Assembly: GCA_937902125.1 (NCBI GenBank)
Contig: CALDIB010000100.1
Span: 1 to 26,778, forward strand
Origin: an uncultured Treponema sp.
Lineage (GTDB): Bacteria > Spirochaetota > Spirochaetia > Treponematales > Treponemataceae
DNA: 26,778 bases
Reading direction: 5' to 3'
This document shows positions 14,769 to 21,792 of the stretch, in pieces (positions within the stretch are counted from its first letter, which is position 1; every line of letters starts with the position of its first letter). The notes under the pieces are model-generated. The model saw only the letters and a program-made list of their open reading frames with translations. It did no database searches and was not told the origin of the DNA. The translations under genes and the position numbers were made by a program.

Positions 14769-15722
14769 TTACCTTAGCATTGATTTTGGAATCCTGTAGA
14801 GGCTGCCGCAATTTTTGCAGCTGACTTCTATGGGGTCGGGGTCGTTGGCCAAAATGTCTTCAAGCTCGGACGCTCCGATGCGCTTGATTGAGGTTGCGAA
14901 GCCTTGGGCGCTGCAAGGGCAGTCAAAGACCACGCTCCGCTCCAAGACGATTTTTGGATCGAATTCGCGGAACAAGCCCTTTATCAAAGGCTCTCTCGTT
15001 TGGCCTTCGCTGAACCATTGGCCCAAGGAAGGGCAGGCTCCAAAAGCGCGCTCCGCGTTTTGAATTAACGCGTCCTTGATTGCTTCCGCTTCCACCTTGT
15101 TGTCTTCTTTTTGTCCGCCCGTGGCTGGAAGCGCCTGCATGAAAAGGCCGCCGGCGCCGATGACCCGGCCCTGTTTGTCAAACTGGATTCCTGTGTTGAA
15201 GGCCGTGTTGGTTTGCTCTGATTTGGCAAAGTGCCAGGCCAAGTCCTTGGCTATGTTGCGGAATTTTATTTCTGTCGTTCCCGTTTGGGGAGCCTTGGCG
15301 CCTTCCTTGTCTCTGGTGATGGAAACGACTCCGCCGCCAAAAAAGTCCGTCAAGTCCCAAGAACTTATTTCGCGCTCGATGGGAATTCTGTCTTGGAAAA
15401 TGTAGCCGCGAACATAGCCGCTTGAGTCGGCTTCCACGGAAAAGCCCGCCGCCGGGCCGTCCGTGTCGTAGCGAAATGTCAAATGCTCCCGGCCCTTCAT
15501 GGTTTGAATCATCAGCGCGGCGCAAAGGCAGGCTTGGCCTAAAACCAAGGTTTCCAAAACGCCCAAATTGTGCTGGGCGCGCATTTGGTTCACCATTCTG
15601 GTTCCGTTGTAAAGCGCTCCCCTGAACATTCCGTCTCCGGCCACAAATACCGTCATTCCGTCAGGCTCCACGCCTTCAAGCTCCTTGAGAAGCGCCTGGT
15701 CGTTTATAGGCTGTTCAATCAT
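14769..15722 (-). CDS. hslO: Hsp33 redox-regulated chaperone
   Basis: Hsp33 is a cytoplasmic holdase that is switched on when oxidants release zinc from its C-terminal cysteines. The 317-residue protein shows that site: Cys268 and Cys270 in DCPCSAQGF, and Cys302 and Cys305 in VSCKNCGSLY. The N-terminal core includes RGALYNGTRMVNQMRAQHN and DGPAAGFSVEADSSGYVRGY, typical of the family. The start ATG overlaps the end of the upstream gene by eight bases, and GAGGA lies about ten bases upstream, so the two genes are translationally coupled. The spacing between the cysteine pairs (31 residues) is in the normal range. Confidence 0.93.
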   Translation of the reverse strand: MIEQPINDQALLKELEGVEPDGMTVFVAGDGMFRGALYNGTRMVNQMRAQHNLGVLETLVLGQACLCAALMIQTMKGREHLTFRYDTDGPAAGFSVEADSSGYVRGYIFQDRIPIEREISSWDLTDFFGGGVVSITRDKEGAKAPQTGTTEIKFRNIAKDLAWHFAKSEQTNTAFNTGIQFDKQGRVIGAGGLFMQALPATGGQKEDNKVEAEAIKDALIQNAERAFGACPSLGQWFSEGQTREPLIKGLFREFDPKIVLERSVVFDCPCSAQGFATSIKRIGASELEDILANDPDPIEVSCKNCGSLYRIPKSMLR

Positions 15723-17436
15723 TTTTCTTCATCCTCGTTTCATGTTCGATTCTGGCGGCCGCCATTTCTTTTGCGTTGGGAATCCAATCGTAATTTTTTC
15801 TAAGAATGTCCGCGGCCAAAAGGGGGTCTCCCTCCGCGGCTTCCAAGGCGCTTTTTCGCAGGCTTTTAAAGTCGGCCATTGAATGCTCTTTTGTCTCCGC
15901 GGGCAGGTCAAGGCCGGTGACAAGCCAGCGTTTGTTCTTGAATGTCAGCTGGACCTGTCCTTGAATCTTTTCCGCGCTTATGTCGCTTTCCATTCCTTCG
16001 TTGTGAACTTTGAAAAAGCGGACCCAAATTGTTTTTTTCTCGCCCTCTTCGTTTTTTAGCGGAAGGGGATTCTGCTTGTAAAGGGGGGCGCTTTTTCTGT
16101 TGTCCGCCTCTTTCCAATTCATTCCGTCTTCTGAAATCTCAAAATTGCTTATGCCGTAAATCCACTTGTCCTCAAGGTCGCTTCTGAACAAGTATGTTTC
16201 AGGCGTTACGGTTCCGACGCTCTGGCTGAAAGCGTCCCGCATTTTGCTCGCCACATATAAGTTGCTTGTGGAATCCACGTAAGAGCGCGCCTCGCTTCCC
16301 TTGCTGGCGGCTTGCATGGAAATTGTGTCCATGTTGTGAAGGCCGCTAAAGAAAACTTCCGCCGTCTCTCCCGCGCTTAAGGAAATTGTGGTGGGGCGGC
16401 CCATCTTGTCCTTGTGAACCGAGCGCGCGAAAAAAAAACTTGCGGCGATTAAAAAAATTCCCGCGACGAACAAGGCCCTGTTGCGCCTTAAAGTCCTGCT
16501 GGCCGCCGCGCGGGCGCTCTTTTTTTGAAGGAGCTTTTTGGCCGCCTCCTCAAATTCTTTTTGGCTGACCTGGCTTTTTCGCTCCACGCCGCGAACGCTG
16601 CCGTCCGGGGAAAGGCCCAATTCGGCGGCCAATTCCTCCAGGGGAAAGTCTTTGTCAAGCCATTCTATTTTGCCTTCCTCTTGGCCTTGGCTAAAGCCTG
16701 AACTTTTGAGCTTTTCTTCAAAGGCCGCGCTTCCGTATTCAAGGGCGTAGGAAACGCTTTGGTCCAATTTTGGGTTGATTCCGTTCACCTTGTTTTTAAG
16801 GGGCAGGTATCGCGCGTCCAAGATGTCGGCCTGCCGTTCCTCAAGTTTGATTGCGGGAAAGGGAAGGGCGCCAGAAAGGGTTTGGTAAATCAAGGCGGCG
16901 CGGACAAAGGCCAAGGCCCTTGGCCCCTTTAAGTTTTTGTCCTGCCAAAGGCCTTGAAGCGCCGCGAAGTCCTCTTCGTTGGCGTTGCGGGCGGCAAAGT
17001 CAAAAATGTTTTGAGGCAAGAACAAGAGGCTTATTTTGTTTTTTGTCTGCTTGTATAAAACGCCCCCCGCGCCGTTTGCCGGAAGAGCCCGGCCTTCCTT
17101 TATGGCTTGGCTTTCGCAGGCGGACAAGGCGAAGACCGCGCGGGCGGCCTCGGCCTTGTCGGAGCCTTGAATGATTCCTAAAAGCGCCCGTCCGTCAAAG
17201 CCCTTTCCTGTAAAAAGAACTTGAGCGCTTTGGCTTTCAACTTCGGTTCCGTCAAATCTAAAGGGGCTAAAAGAAAAGGCCGCCGACGGGGAAAAAAGAT
17301 TTCCGTCCGCCGCCTTGCATTCCGCCAAAACCCCTTCTTCGTTAAGATTTATGGCGCTTTGAATTTTTCCAAAGGCGGCCTCTTTTAAAAGCGAGTTTAA
17401 AAATGTCCGATTGCTTGTTGACGCGGCTATGTTCAT
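15715..17436 (-). CDS. Single-pass membrane protein, possibly with a degenerate kinase-like N-terminal domain
   Basis: This protein of 573 residues has a soluble N-terminal half, a basic then hydrophobic segment at about 321-338 (ALFVAGIFLIAASFFF) and an extracytoplasmic C-terminal half. In the N-terminal half the stretch RALAFVRAALIYQTLSGALP (173-192), followed by ILDARYLPLKNKVNGINPKL, resembles the C-lobe of Ser/Thr kinases (lltG-x-PF). I see no HRD or DFG motif, so any such domain would be a pseudokinase; this is a hypothesis. The start ATG at 17436 gives MNIAASTSN and follows a TTGAAA-17-TATCTT promoter by six bases. The 28 codons before it would overlap that promoter. It is coupled to hslO. 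Function unknown. Confidence 0.65.
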   Translation of the reverse strand: MNIAASTSNRTFLNSLLKEAAFGKIQSAINLNEEGVLAECKAADGNLFSPSAAFSFSPFRFDGTEVESQSAQVLFTGKGFDGRALLGIIQGSDKAEAARAVFALSACESQAIKEGRALPANGAGGVLYKQTKNKISLLFLPQNIFDFAARNANEEDFAALQGLWQDKNLKGPRALAFVRAALIYQTLSGALPFPAIKLEERQADILDARYLPLKNKVNGINPKLDQSVSYALEYGSAAFEEKLKSSGFSQGQEEGKIEWLDKDFPLEELAAELGLSPDGSVRGVERKSQVSQKEFEEAAKKLLQKKSARAAASRTLRRNRALFVAGIFLIAASFFFARSVHKDKMGRPTTISLSAGETAEVFFSGLHNMDTISMQAASKGSEARSYVDSTSNLYVASKMRDAFSQSVGTVTPETYLFRSDLEDKWIYGISNFEISEDGMNWKEADNRKSAPLYKQNPLPLKNEEGEKKTIWVRFFKVHNEGMESDISAEKIQGQVQLTFKNKRWLVTGLDLPAETKEHSMADFKSLRKSALEAAEGDPLLAADILRKNYDWIPNAKEMAAARIEHETRMKKND

Positions 17437-17442
17437 TCCTAC

Positions 17443-17471
17443 AAGATAATGAAAAAAAAGGATTCTTTCAA
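17443..17471 (-). promoter_or_regulatory. Sigma70-type promoter of the membrane protein-hslO unit
   Basis: On the minus strand TTGAAA (17471-17466), spacer 17, TATCTT (17448-17443), then six bases to the ATG. A leaderless mRNA is predicted. Confidence 0.6.
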
Positions 17472-17591
17472 GCCGACGGCAACTTCTAAAAATTGCGGTT
17501 TTTAGAGGCGCTTTTGACATTGCGACGACTTAAAACGGCAATCGCCGCAAAGACTCTTTAGTGGATTTCTAGAGACGCCCCGATTTTTTAT

Positions 17592-17620
17592 TTGCCAAAA
17601 GCCGCCTTGCGCGCTAAAAT
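17592..17620 (+). promoter_or_regulatory. Sigma70-type promoter of the DUF4230-like gene
   Basis: TTGCCA (17592-17597), spacer 17, TAAAAT (17615-17620), then seven bases (ATTTTTT) before the ATG at 17628. No ribosome binding site is present, so a leaderless mRNA is predicted. Confidence 0.65.
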
Positions 17621-17627
17621 ATTTTTT

Positions 17628-18254
17628 ATGAATGAAAAAAAAGCAAGGTCCAATTCTTCTGGCGGAGAAAGCTTCGCCCGGTCGTTGGCGGCAAAGGTCG
17701 TTTTGCGCGCCGTGACAATCGTTTTAATCGCGGCGGCGGCGTTTTTGCTTGCGGTCTGGTCGCTTTCAAAATTCCGGCAAGCCAGTGTCCAAAACAAGCG
17801 GGCCGCCGTGGAGCGGGAACTTTCGGAATGCGCCGAACTGGTTCTTTACAAAATGCGCTACAGCGACATTGTGACCATAAAAAAGCGGGGAGCGGTGACA
17901 AAGGCCTTTAGCATTGTCCGCTATTCCGGCGTTTTGCGCGCGGGGATAGAAAACATTCGCGACATTGAGATAGAATTGTCCGCCGACGGAAAGGCCTTGC
18001 TTGTCAAGATTCCGCCTTCGGTTTTGCTGGGGAACGACATTCAAAGCCAAGAGGTTTTTGACGAGCAGCAAAGGCTTTTCAACCGCATCAGCACCCAAGA
18101 AGTCTTTGACCAAATAGAGGCCGCCAAGCGGGAGGCCGCCGAAGAAATTTTGGCGGACGGCCTTTTGGACGACGCCGACGCGCGGGCCAAGCAAGTCATA
18201 GCCGCCCTGATGAAGCCCTTTGGCTTTGAGTCTGTCAGCGTGGAATTAAAGTAG
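17628..18254 (+). CDS. Membrane-anchored DUF4230-like protein
   Basis: The 208-residue protein has one N-terminal membrane segment (about residues 27-48, VVLRAVTIVLIAAAAFLLAV) and a soluble domain containing ECAELVLYKMRYSDIVTIKK, YSGVLRAGI and DIEIELSADGKALLVKIPPS. This order of strands and helices resembles DUF4230 proteins, which have an SPFH-like look; the call is tentative. I chose ATG 17628 rather than the TTG at 17592, because that TTG is the -35 box. It stands alone between a divergent membrane-protein gene and the flagellar operon, with a terminator at 18381-18400. Function is unknown. Confidence 0.6.
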   Translation: MNEKKARSNSSGGESFARSLAAKVVLRAVTIVLIAAAAFLLAVWSLSKFRQASVQNKRAAVERELSECAELVLYKMRYSDIVTIKKRGAVTKAFSIVRYSGVLRAGIENIRDIEIELSADGKALLVKIPPSVLLGNDIQSQEVFDEQQRLFNRISTQEVFDQIEAAKREAAEEILADGLLDDADARAKQVIAALMKPFGFESVSVELK

Positions 18255-18380
18255 GAACGGTCAAGGCGCGCTTAGCTAATTTAGCATTAGGAAGAAATTT
18301 TAGTAAACCGACAAAAAAAGCGCGCAAAAGCAGCCGCGACTGGGAGCGTCCGTTTTTGCCAGTCCGATTGGCTTGAGACG
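18255..18380. other. Non-coding stretch with possible RNA structure
   Basis: GGCGCGCTT (18267-18275) can pair with AAGCGCGC about 50 bases on, enclosing a CTAAT/ATTAG hairpin. I see no gene here and no match to a riboswitch consensus I know. It may be a 3' untranslated region ahead of the terminator. Confidence 0.25.
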
Positions 18381-18400
18381 GCCCGTTTGCGGGCTTTTTT
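18381..18400 (+). terminator. Intrinsic terminator before the flagellar operon
   Basis: GCCCG-TTTG-CGGGC followed by six T residues is a compact Rho-independent terminator. It isolates fliF from the DUF4230-like gene. Confidence 0.8.
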
Positions 18401-18421
18401 ATATTTTTTTCTATATTCTTC

Positions 18422-18450
18422 TTGCATTATTTACGCAAGTATGCTACAAT
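18422..18450 (+). promoter_or_regulatory. Sigma70-type promoter of the flagellar operon
   Basis: TTGCAT (18422-18427), spacer 17, TACAAT (18445-18450). A second TATAAT lies at 18453-18458. The leader would be about 35 bases and carries GGGAGGGG at 18481-18488. I do not see a sigma28-type TAAA-N15-GCCGATAA site. Confidence 0.65.
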
Positions 18451-18492
18451 TGTATAATAATATTATTGTAATTCGTTCACGGGAGGGGCATG

Positions 18493-20196
18493 ATGAACGA
18501 ATGGCTCAAAAAACTTGGCGACAGCGCTAAAGCGGCGTGGGCCAAGTGGTCAAAAATTCAAAAAGGAATCATCATTGGAATAGCCGTCGTCGTCATTGTG
18601 GCGGTGGCCGTCATGTTCCGCGTCTCTTCAACTCCGACAACAGTCAGGCTTTTCAACGCGCCTGTGACTGGAGACATGCAAGCGCAAATTTTAACCCGCC
18701 TTGACCAAGAAAACGTTCAGGCCACGGTCAGCGACGCGGGCTACATTTCTGTTCCTGACGAAAAGACCGCCACAAAAATGCGGGACATTCTCATAACCGA
18801 GGGCCTTGTTCCCGCCAGCGTGGATCCCTTCGCCTCCTTCTTTGACAGGGGGTGGTCAACCACCGACGCCGACCAAAACGTAAAGCTTCAGCAAGCCATA
18901 ACCAAAACCTTAAAGCAGCACATCGAGGCGCTGGACGACGTGGCCTTTGCCGACGTCACCCTTGTTCTTCCCGAAGACAAGCTTTTCAGAGCCGACCAAA
19001 AGCCTGTGACCGCCAGCGTCATAATCAAGCAAATGCCCACGAGCGACTTGCTCACAAACCGCAGGAAAATTTTGGGAATCCAGCGCCTTATTATGAGCGC
19101 GGTGGAAGGCTTGACCGCGGAAAACTGCATTATCACCGATTCCGAAGGAAACATATTAAACGACTTTGAGGGCATGACCGAAAGCGACCGCCTTGACTTG
19201 GTTAAAAAGCAGGAAAAGTTGATTAGGGAGGGGGAAGCCCACTACCGCGCCCAAATCCTCAAGGCCTTGCAAAGCACGCTCACCAGCGACCGCGTCCGCG
19301 ACCTGAACATTAAAATCGACATGGATTTTTCCAAGGAAACCAAGGATTCCACGGTTTACCACCCAATCACAATCCGCGAGGACAATCCCGACACGCCTTA
19401 CGACGATTCAGAATTTAGGGACACCCTTCCTGTAAGCCAGCAGACCGTCACCCGGGAGTGGCAGGGAACCGGCTTCAATCCCCAAGGCCCGGCCGGAGTG
19501 GAAGGGCAAAACCCGCCGGTTTATTCCGACATGTCCAACGTAATCGGAAAGCAGACTGAAACCGGCGTGACCCAAAACAACGCCATAAACACTGACGTGA
19601 TTCACAGGGAAGAAAGCCCCCGCTTTGGAAGAGTCACTGTTTCGGTGAACGTGGACGGAATTTGGACTAAAAAATACGACAAAAATCACAATCCGGTCTT
19701 TGACGATAACGGAAAAATCGAGCGGGACTACGCGCCTGTTCCAAAAGAGCAGCTTGAGCAGTGGGCCGACTACATTCAAAACGCCATCGGCTACGATCGC
19801 GCCAAAGGCTATAAGGTAACGGTGACAAACATTCCCTTTGACAGAAGCGCCCAATTTGAGGCGGAAGACGCGGCCATCCGCAAGGCGCGCCAAACCCGCT
19901 TGACGATAATTTTGGTTCTCATCGGCTTGGCGGCGATTTTGGCCATCTTTATTTTGTATCGCTTTATCAGCCGCGAGATGGAAAGAAGGCGCCGCCTTCG
20001 GGAAGAGGAATTGCTCAGAAAGCAGCAGGCCGCCCGCGACCAGGCGCTTTGGGAAGCCAAGGAAGAGGGCGTGGAAGTCACGATGTCGGTGGAAGAGCGA
20101 AAGCGCGCCGAATTGCAGGAGAACGCCATCGCCATGGCAAAAGAGCATCCTGAGGACGTGGCCATGCTTATCCGCACTTGGTTGATGGAGGAATAA
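18493..20196 (+). CDS. fliF: Flagellar MS-ring protein FliF
   Basis: FliF forms the inner-membrane ring of the flagellar base and carries the switch protein FliG on its cytoplasmic tail. The 567-residue protein has an N-terminal membrane helix (about 24-43), periplasmic ring-building domains with VRLFNAPVTGDMQAQIL and MRDILITEGLVPAS, a second membrane helix (about 469-489) and a charged tail. The tail ends in the FliG-binding helix AKEHPEDVAMLIRTWLMEE. Two adjacent ATG codons exist. The second, at 18493, sits six bases from GGAGG, while the first is too close, so I use 18493. The operon is periplasmic-flagellum type. A hairpin follows the stop codon. Confidence 0.95.
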   Translation: MNEWLKKLGDSAKAAWAKWSKIQKGIIIGIAVVVIVAVAVMFRVSSTPTTVRLFNAPVTGDMQAQILTRLDQENVQATVSDAGYISVPDEKTATKMRDILITEGLVPASVDPFASFFDRGWSTTDADQNVKLQQAITKTLKQHIEALDDVAFADVTLVLPEDKLFRADQKPVTASVIIKQMPTSDLLTNRRKILGIQRLIMSAVEGLTAENCIITDSEGNILNDFEGMTESDRLDLVKKQEKLIREGEAHYRAQILKALQSTLTSDRVRDLNIKIDMDFSKETKDSTVYHPITIREDNPDTPYDDSEFRDTLPVSQQTVTREWQGTGFNPQGPAGVEGQNPPVYSDMSNVIGKQTETGVTQNNAINTDVIHREESPRFGRVTVSVNVDGIWTKKYDKNHNPVFDDNGKIERDYAPVPKEQLEQWADYIQNAIGYDRAKGYKVTVTNIPFDRSAQFEAEDAAIRKARQTRLTIILVLIGLAAILAIFILYRFISREMERRRRLREEELLRKQQAARDQALWEAKEEGVEVTMSVEERKRAELQENAIAMAKEHPEDVAMLIRTWLMEE

Positions 20197-20217
20197 AAAA
20201 TGGCGAAGCCATTTTTT
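20195..20217 (+). terminator. Attenuator-like hairpin inside the flagellar operon
   Basis: AAAAAATGGC (20195-20204) and GCCATTTTTT (20208-20217) form a stem with a GAA loop and a T run, starting within the fliF stop codon. A second hairpin follows at 20221-20249. It should reduce, but cannot abolish, transcription into the downstream genes, unless there is an unseen internal promoter. Confidence 0.65.
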
Positions 20218-20220
20218 ATT

Positions 20221-20249
20221 CTGCGAGTTTCGCTCCGCAAAACTCGCAG
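20221..20249. repeat. Intercistronic palindrome of the CGAGTTT type
   Basis: CTGCGAGTTT (20221-20230) and AACTCGCAG (20241-20249) pair around CGCTCCGCAA. The sequence resembles the CGAGTTTC/GAAACTCG hairpin in the repeats at the right edge and the GAGTTG/CAACTC hairpin beside icd. Confidence 0.5.
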
Positions 20250-20264
20250 AACTGTAGGAGTTTA

Positions 20265-20279
20265 ATGGGGATTTTATGA
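20265..20279 (+). CDS. Four-codon leader ORF coupled to the fliF-fliG linker gene
   Basis: ATG GGG ATT TTA TGA lies five bases after AGGAG (20256-20260). Its TGA overlaps the ATG at 20276 (ATGA), so ribosomes that load at the strong AGGAG would finish here and restart on the next gene. It may be only a by-product of spacing; no peptide function is implied. Confidence 0.3.
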   Translation: MGIL

Positions 20280-20674
20280 CAAGGCAAGAATTGAATTTTG
20301 AGATGACCTCCGAGAAGGGGATTCCTGGAAAAAAGAAGGCCGCCATTTTGTTTGGCGAACTGGACCCCGCCGCCGCCGAAAGCGTCATGGACTACCTTAA
20401 CGAGGGCGAAAAACGAAAGCTTTTAAAGGCCATGCGCAAGCTTGGAACCAAATACAATCCCAACAATCCGGCGGAAGTTCGGGACGAAATTCAAGTGCTT
20501 GAGACTTTAGAAAGATTCGGAAAAGTCCGAAATATATATAGAGACGTTGCCGGAGAAAGGAAGGCCTTTGAAAAGAAGATGGCGGCGCCTGCAGCCCAAA
20601 TCAGAAGCGCCATTGACAATTATCCTGACAAAGTGGCTTCAGTTTTGAGCGCTTGGCTTAGCAAGGATAAATAG
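20276..20674 (+). CDS. Small FliG N-domain/FliF C-tail chimera, putative motor adaptor
   Basis: I know no named gene like this 132-residue protein. Residues about 16-56 (GKKKAAILFGELDPAAAESV, then MDYLNEGEKRKLLKAMRKL) align without gaps to the start of the FliG N-domain encoded by the next gene (RQKAAIFLVS..., then MKHLREDEVETL...). About 10 of 38 positions are identical. Residues 108-130 (SAIDNYPDKVASVLSAWLSK) resemble the last residues of FliF from the preceding gene (KEHPEDVAMLIRTWLMEE), sharing P-x-x-VA and WL. In known motors the FliF tail binds the FliG N-domain, so this protein carries both surfaces. It sits between fliF and fliG. A linker, spacer or assembly role at the MS-ring/C-ring interface is my inference. 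No signal peptide or membrane segment. Confidence 0.8.
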   Translation: MTRQELNFEMTSEKGIPGKKKAAILFGELDPAAAESVMDYLNEGEKRKLLKAMRKLGTKYNPNNPAEVRDEIQVLETLERFGKVRNIYRDVAGERKAFEKKMAAPAAQIRSAIDNYPDKVASVLSAWLSKDK

Positions 20675-20685
20675 GGGAATATAAA

Positions 20686-21774
20686 ATGTCAGACGAAGCG
20701 GCAAAACCAAAATCATCTCCAAAGCCTCAATTAAAGCCGGCGTCCGCCAACAAAAAGGGCGGAGCCAAGGATTTTAAAAGTCTCACCGGCCGGCAAAAGG
20801 CCGCGATTTTCTTGGTTTCGGTAGGAAGCGACGTTTCTTCGGAAATAATGAAGCACTTGCGGGAAGACGAAGTTGAAACTTTGACTTTTGAAATCGCCCG
20901 CCTTGAAACGATTGACGCGGAAATCAAAGACCAGGTTTTGGAAGAATTCCAAGACTTGATGAACGCCCAAAACTTCATTACGACGGGCGGCATCGACTAT
21001 GCCCGCGAATTGCTTGAAAAATCTTTGGGAAGCCAAAAGGCCATCGACATCATAAACCGCTTGACCTCAAGTTTGCAGGTTCGTCCCTTTGACTTTATCC
21101 GCCGCACTGACCCGGCGCACCTTTTGAACTTCATTCAGCAGGAATATCCCCAGACCATAGCCTTGATTTTGGCTTATTTGGAACCGGCCAAGGCAGCCGT
21201 CATTTTGCAGAACTTGCCTGAAGAAATTCAGCCGGAAGTTTCAAAGCGCCTTGCCACCATGGACAGAACAAGCCCTGACGTTTTGCGCGAAGTTGAGCGC
21301 GTTCTTGAAAAGAAGCTTTCAACCTTGTCCAGCGAAGACTACACCGCGGCGGGCGGCGTCGAGTCCATCGTTGAAATCCTTAACCTTGTTGACCGTTCTT
21401 CCGAAAAGGCCATCATCGAATCTTTGGAAGAAGAAGATCCAGATTTGGCGGAAGAAATCAAAAAGCGAATGTTCGTATTCGAAGACATCGTCATGCTGGA
21501 CGACCGTTCCATTCAGCGCGTTCTTCGCGAAGTGGACACTCAGGAATTGGCCAAGGCGCTCAAGTCTGTGGACGCGGAAGTTCAAGACAAGATTTTCCAC
21601 AATATGTCCAAGCGCGCCGCCAGCATGCTCAAGGAAGACATGGAGTTTATGGGACCTGTGCGCCTAAAGGACGTGGAAGAATCCCAGCAGAAAGTTGTTT
21701 CCACAATCCGCCGCTTGGAAGAAAAAGGCGACATTGTCATTGCCCGTTCCGGCGAGGACGAGCTTGTATCTTAA
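20686..21774 (+). CDS. fliG: Flagellar motor switch protein FliG
   Basis: FliG joins the C-ring to FliF and receives torque from the stator. The 362-residue protein has a lysine- and proline-rich N-terminal extension (1-30), the FliF-binding N-domain (about 34-95), the middle domain with the EHPQ-like EYPQTIALILAYLEP (153-167), and the C-terminal torque helix RMFVFEDIVMLDDRSIQRVL (261-280), with its charged residues kept. This intact copy fits the main switch FliG (FliG2 type) of spirochaetes; a second fliG is expected elsewhere but not here. AGGGGA lies upstream of the ATG. The preceding small gene carries a related N-domain. fliH follows after 18 bases. Confidence 0.96.
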   Translation: MSDEAAKPKSSPKPQLKPASANKKGGAKDFKSLTGRQKAAIFLVSVGSDVSSEIMKHLREDEVETLTFEIARLETIDAEIKDQVLEEFQDLMNAQNFITTGGIDYARELLEKSLGSQKAIDIINRLTSSLQVRPFDFIRRTDPAHLLNFIQQEYPQTIALILAYLEPAKAAVILQNLPEEIQPEVSKRLATMDRTSPDVLREVERVLEKKLSTLSSEDYTAAGGVESIVEILNLVDRSSEKAIIESLEEEDPDLAEEIKKRMFVFEDIVMLDDRSIQRVLREVDTQELAKALKSVDAEVQDKIFHNMSKRAASMLKEDMEFMGPVRLKDVEESQQKVVSTIRRLEEKGDIVIARSGEDELVS

Positions 21775-21792
21775 AAGTTTTAGAGGAAGTAA

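Noticed and set aside
18255..18489. A cyclic-di-GMP or other riboswitch upstream of fliF
   Set aside because: The sequence does not show the conserved blocks I know for GEMM or similar riboswitches. A plain terminator, promoter and Shine-Dalgarno sequence account for the part nearest fliF.
19408..20388. Long open frame (326 codons) on the minus strand opposite fliF
   Set aside because: It lies wholly over fliF and the start of the linker gene in the antisense direction, has no domain pattern, and is explained by the third-position GC bias of fliF.
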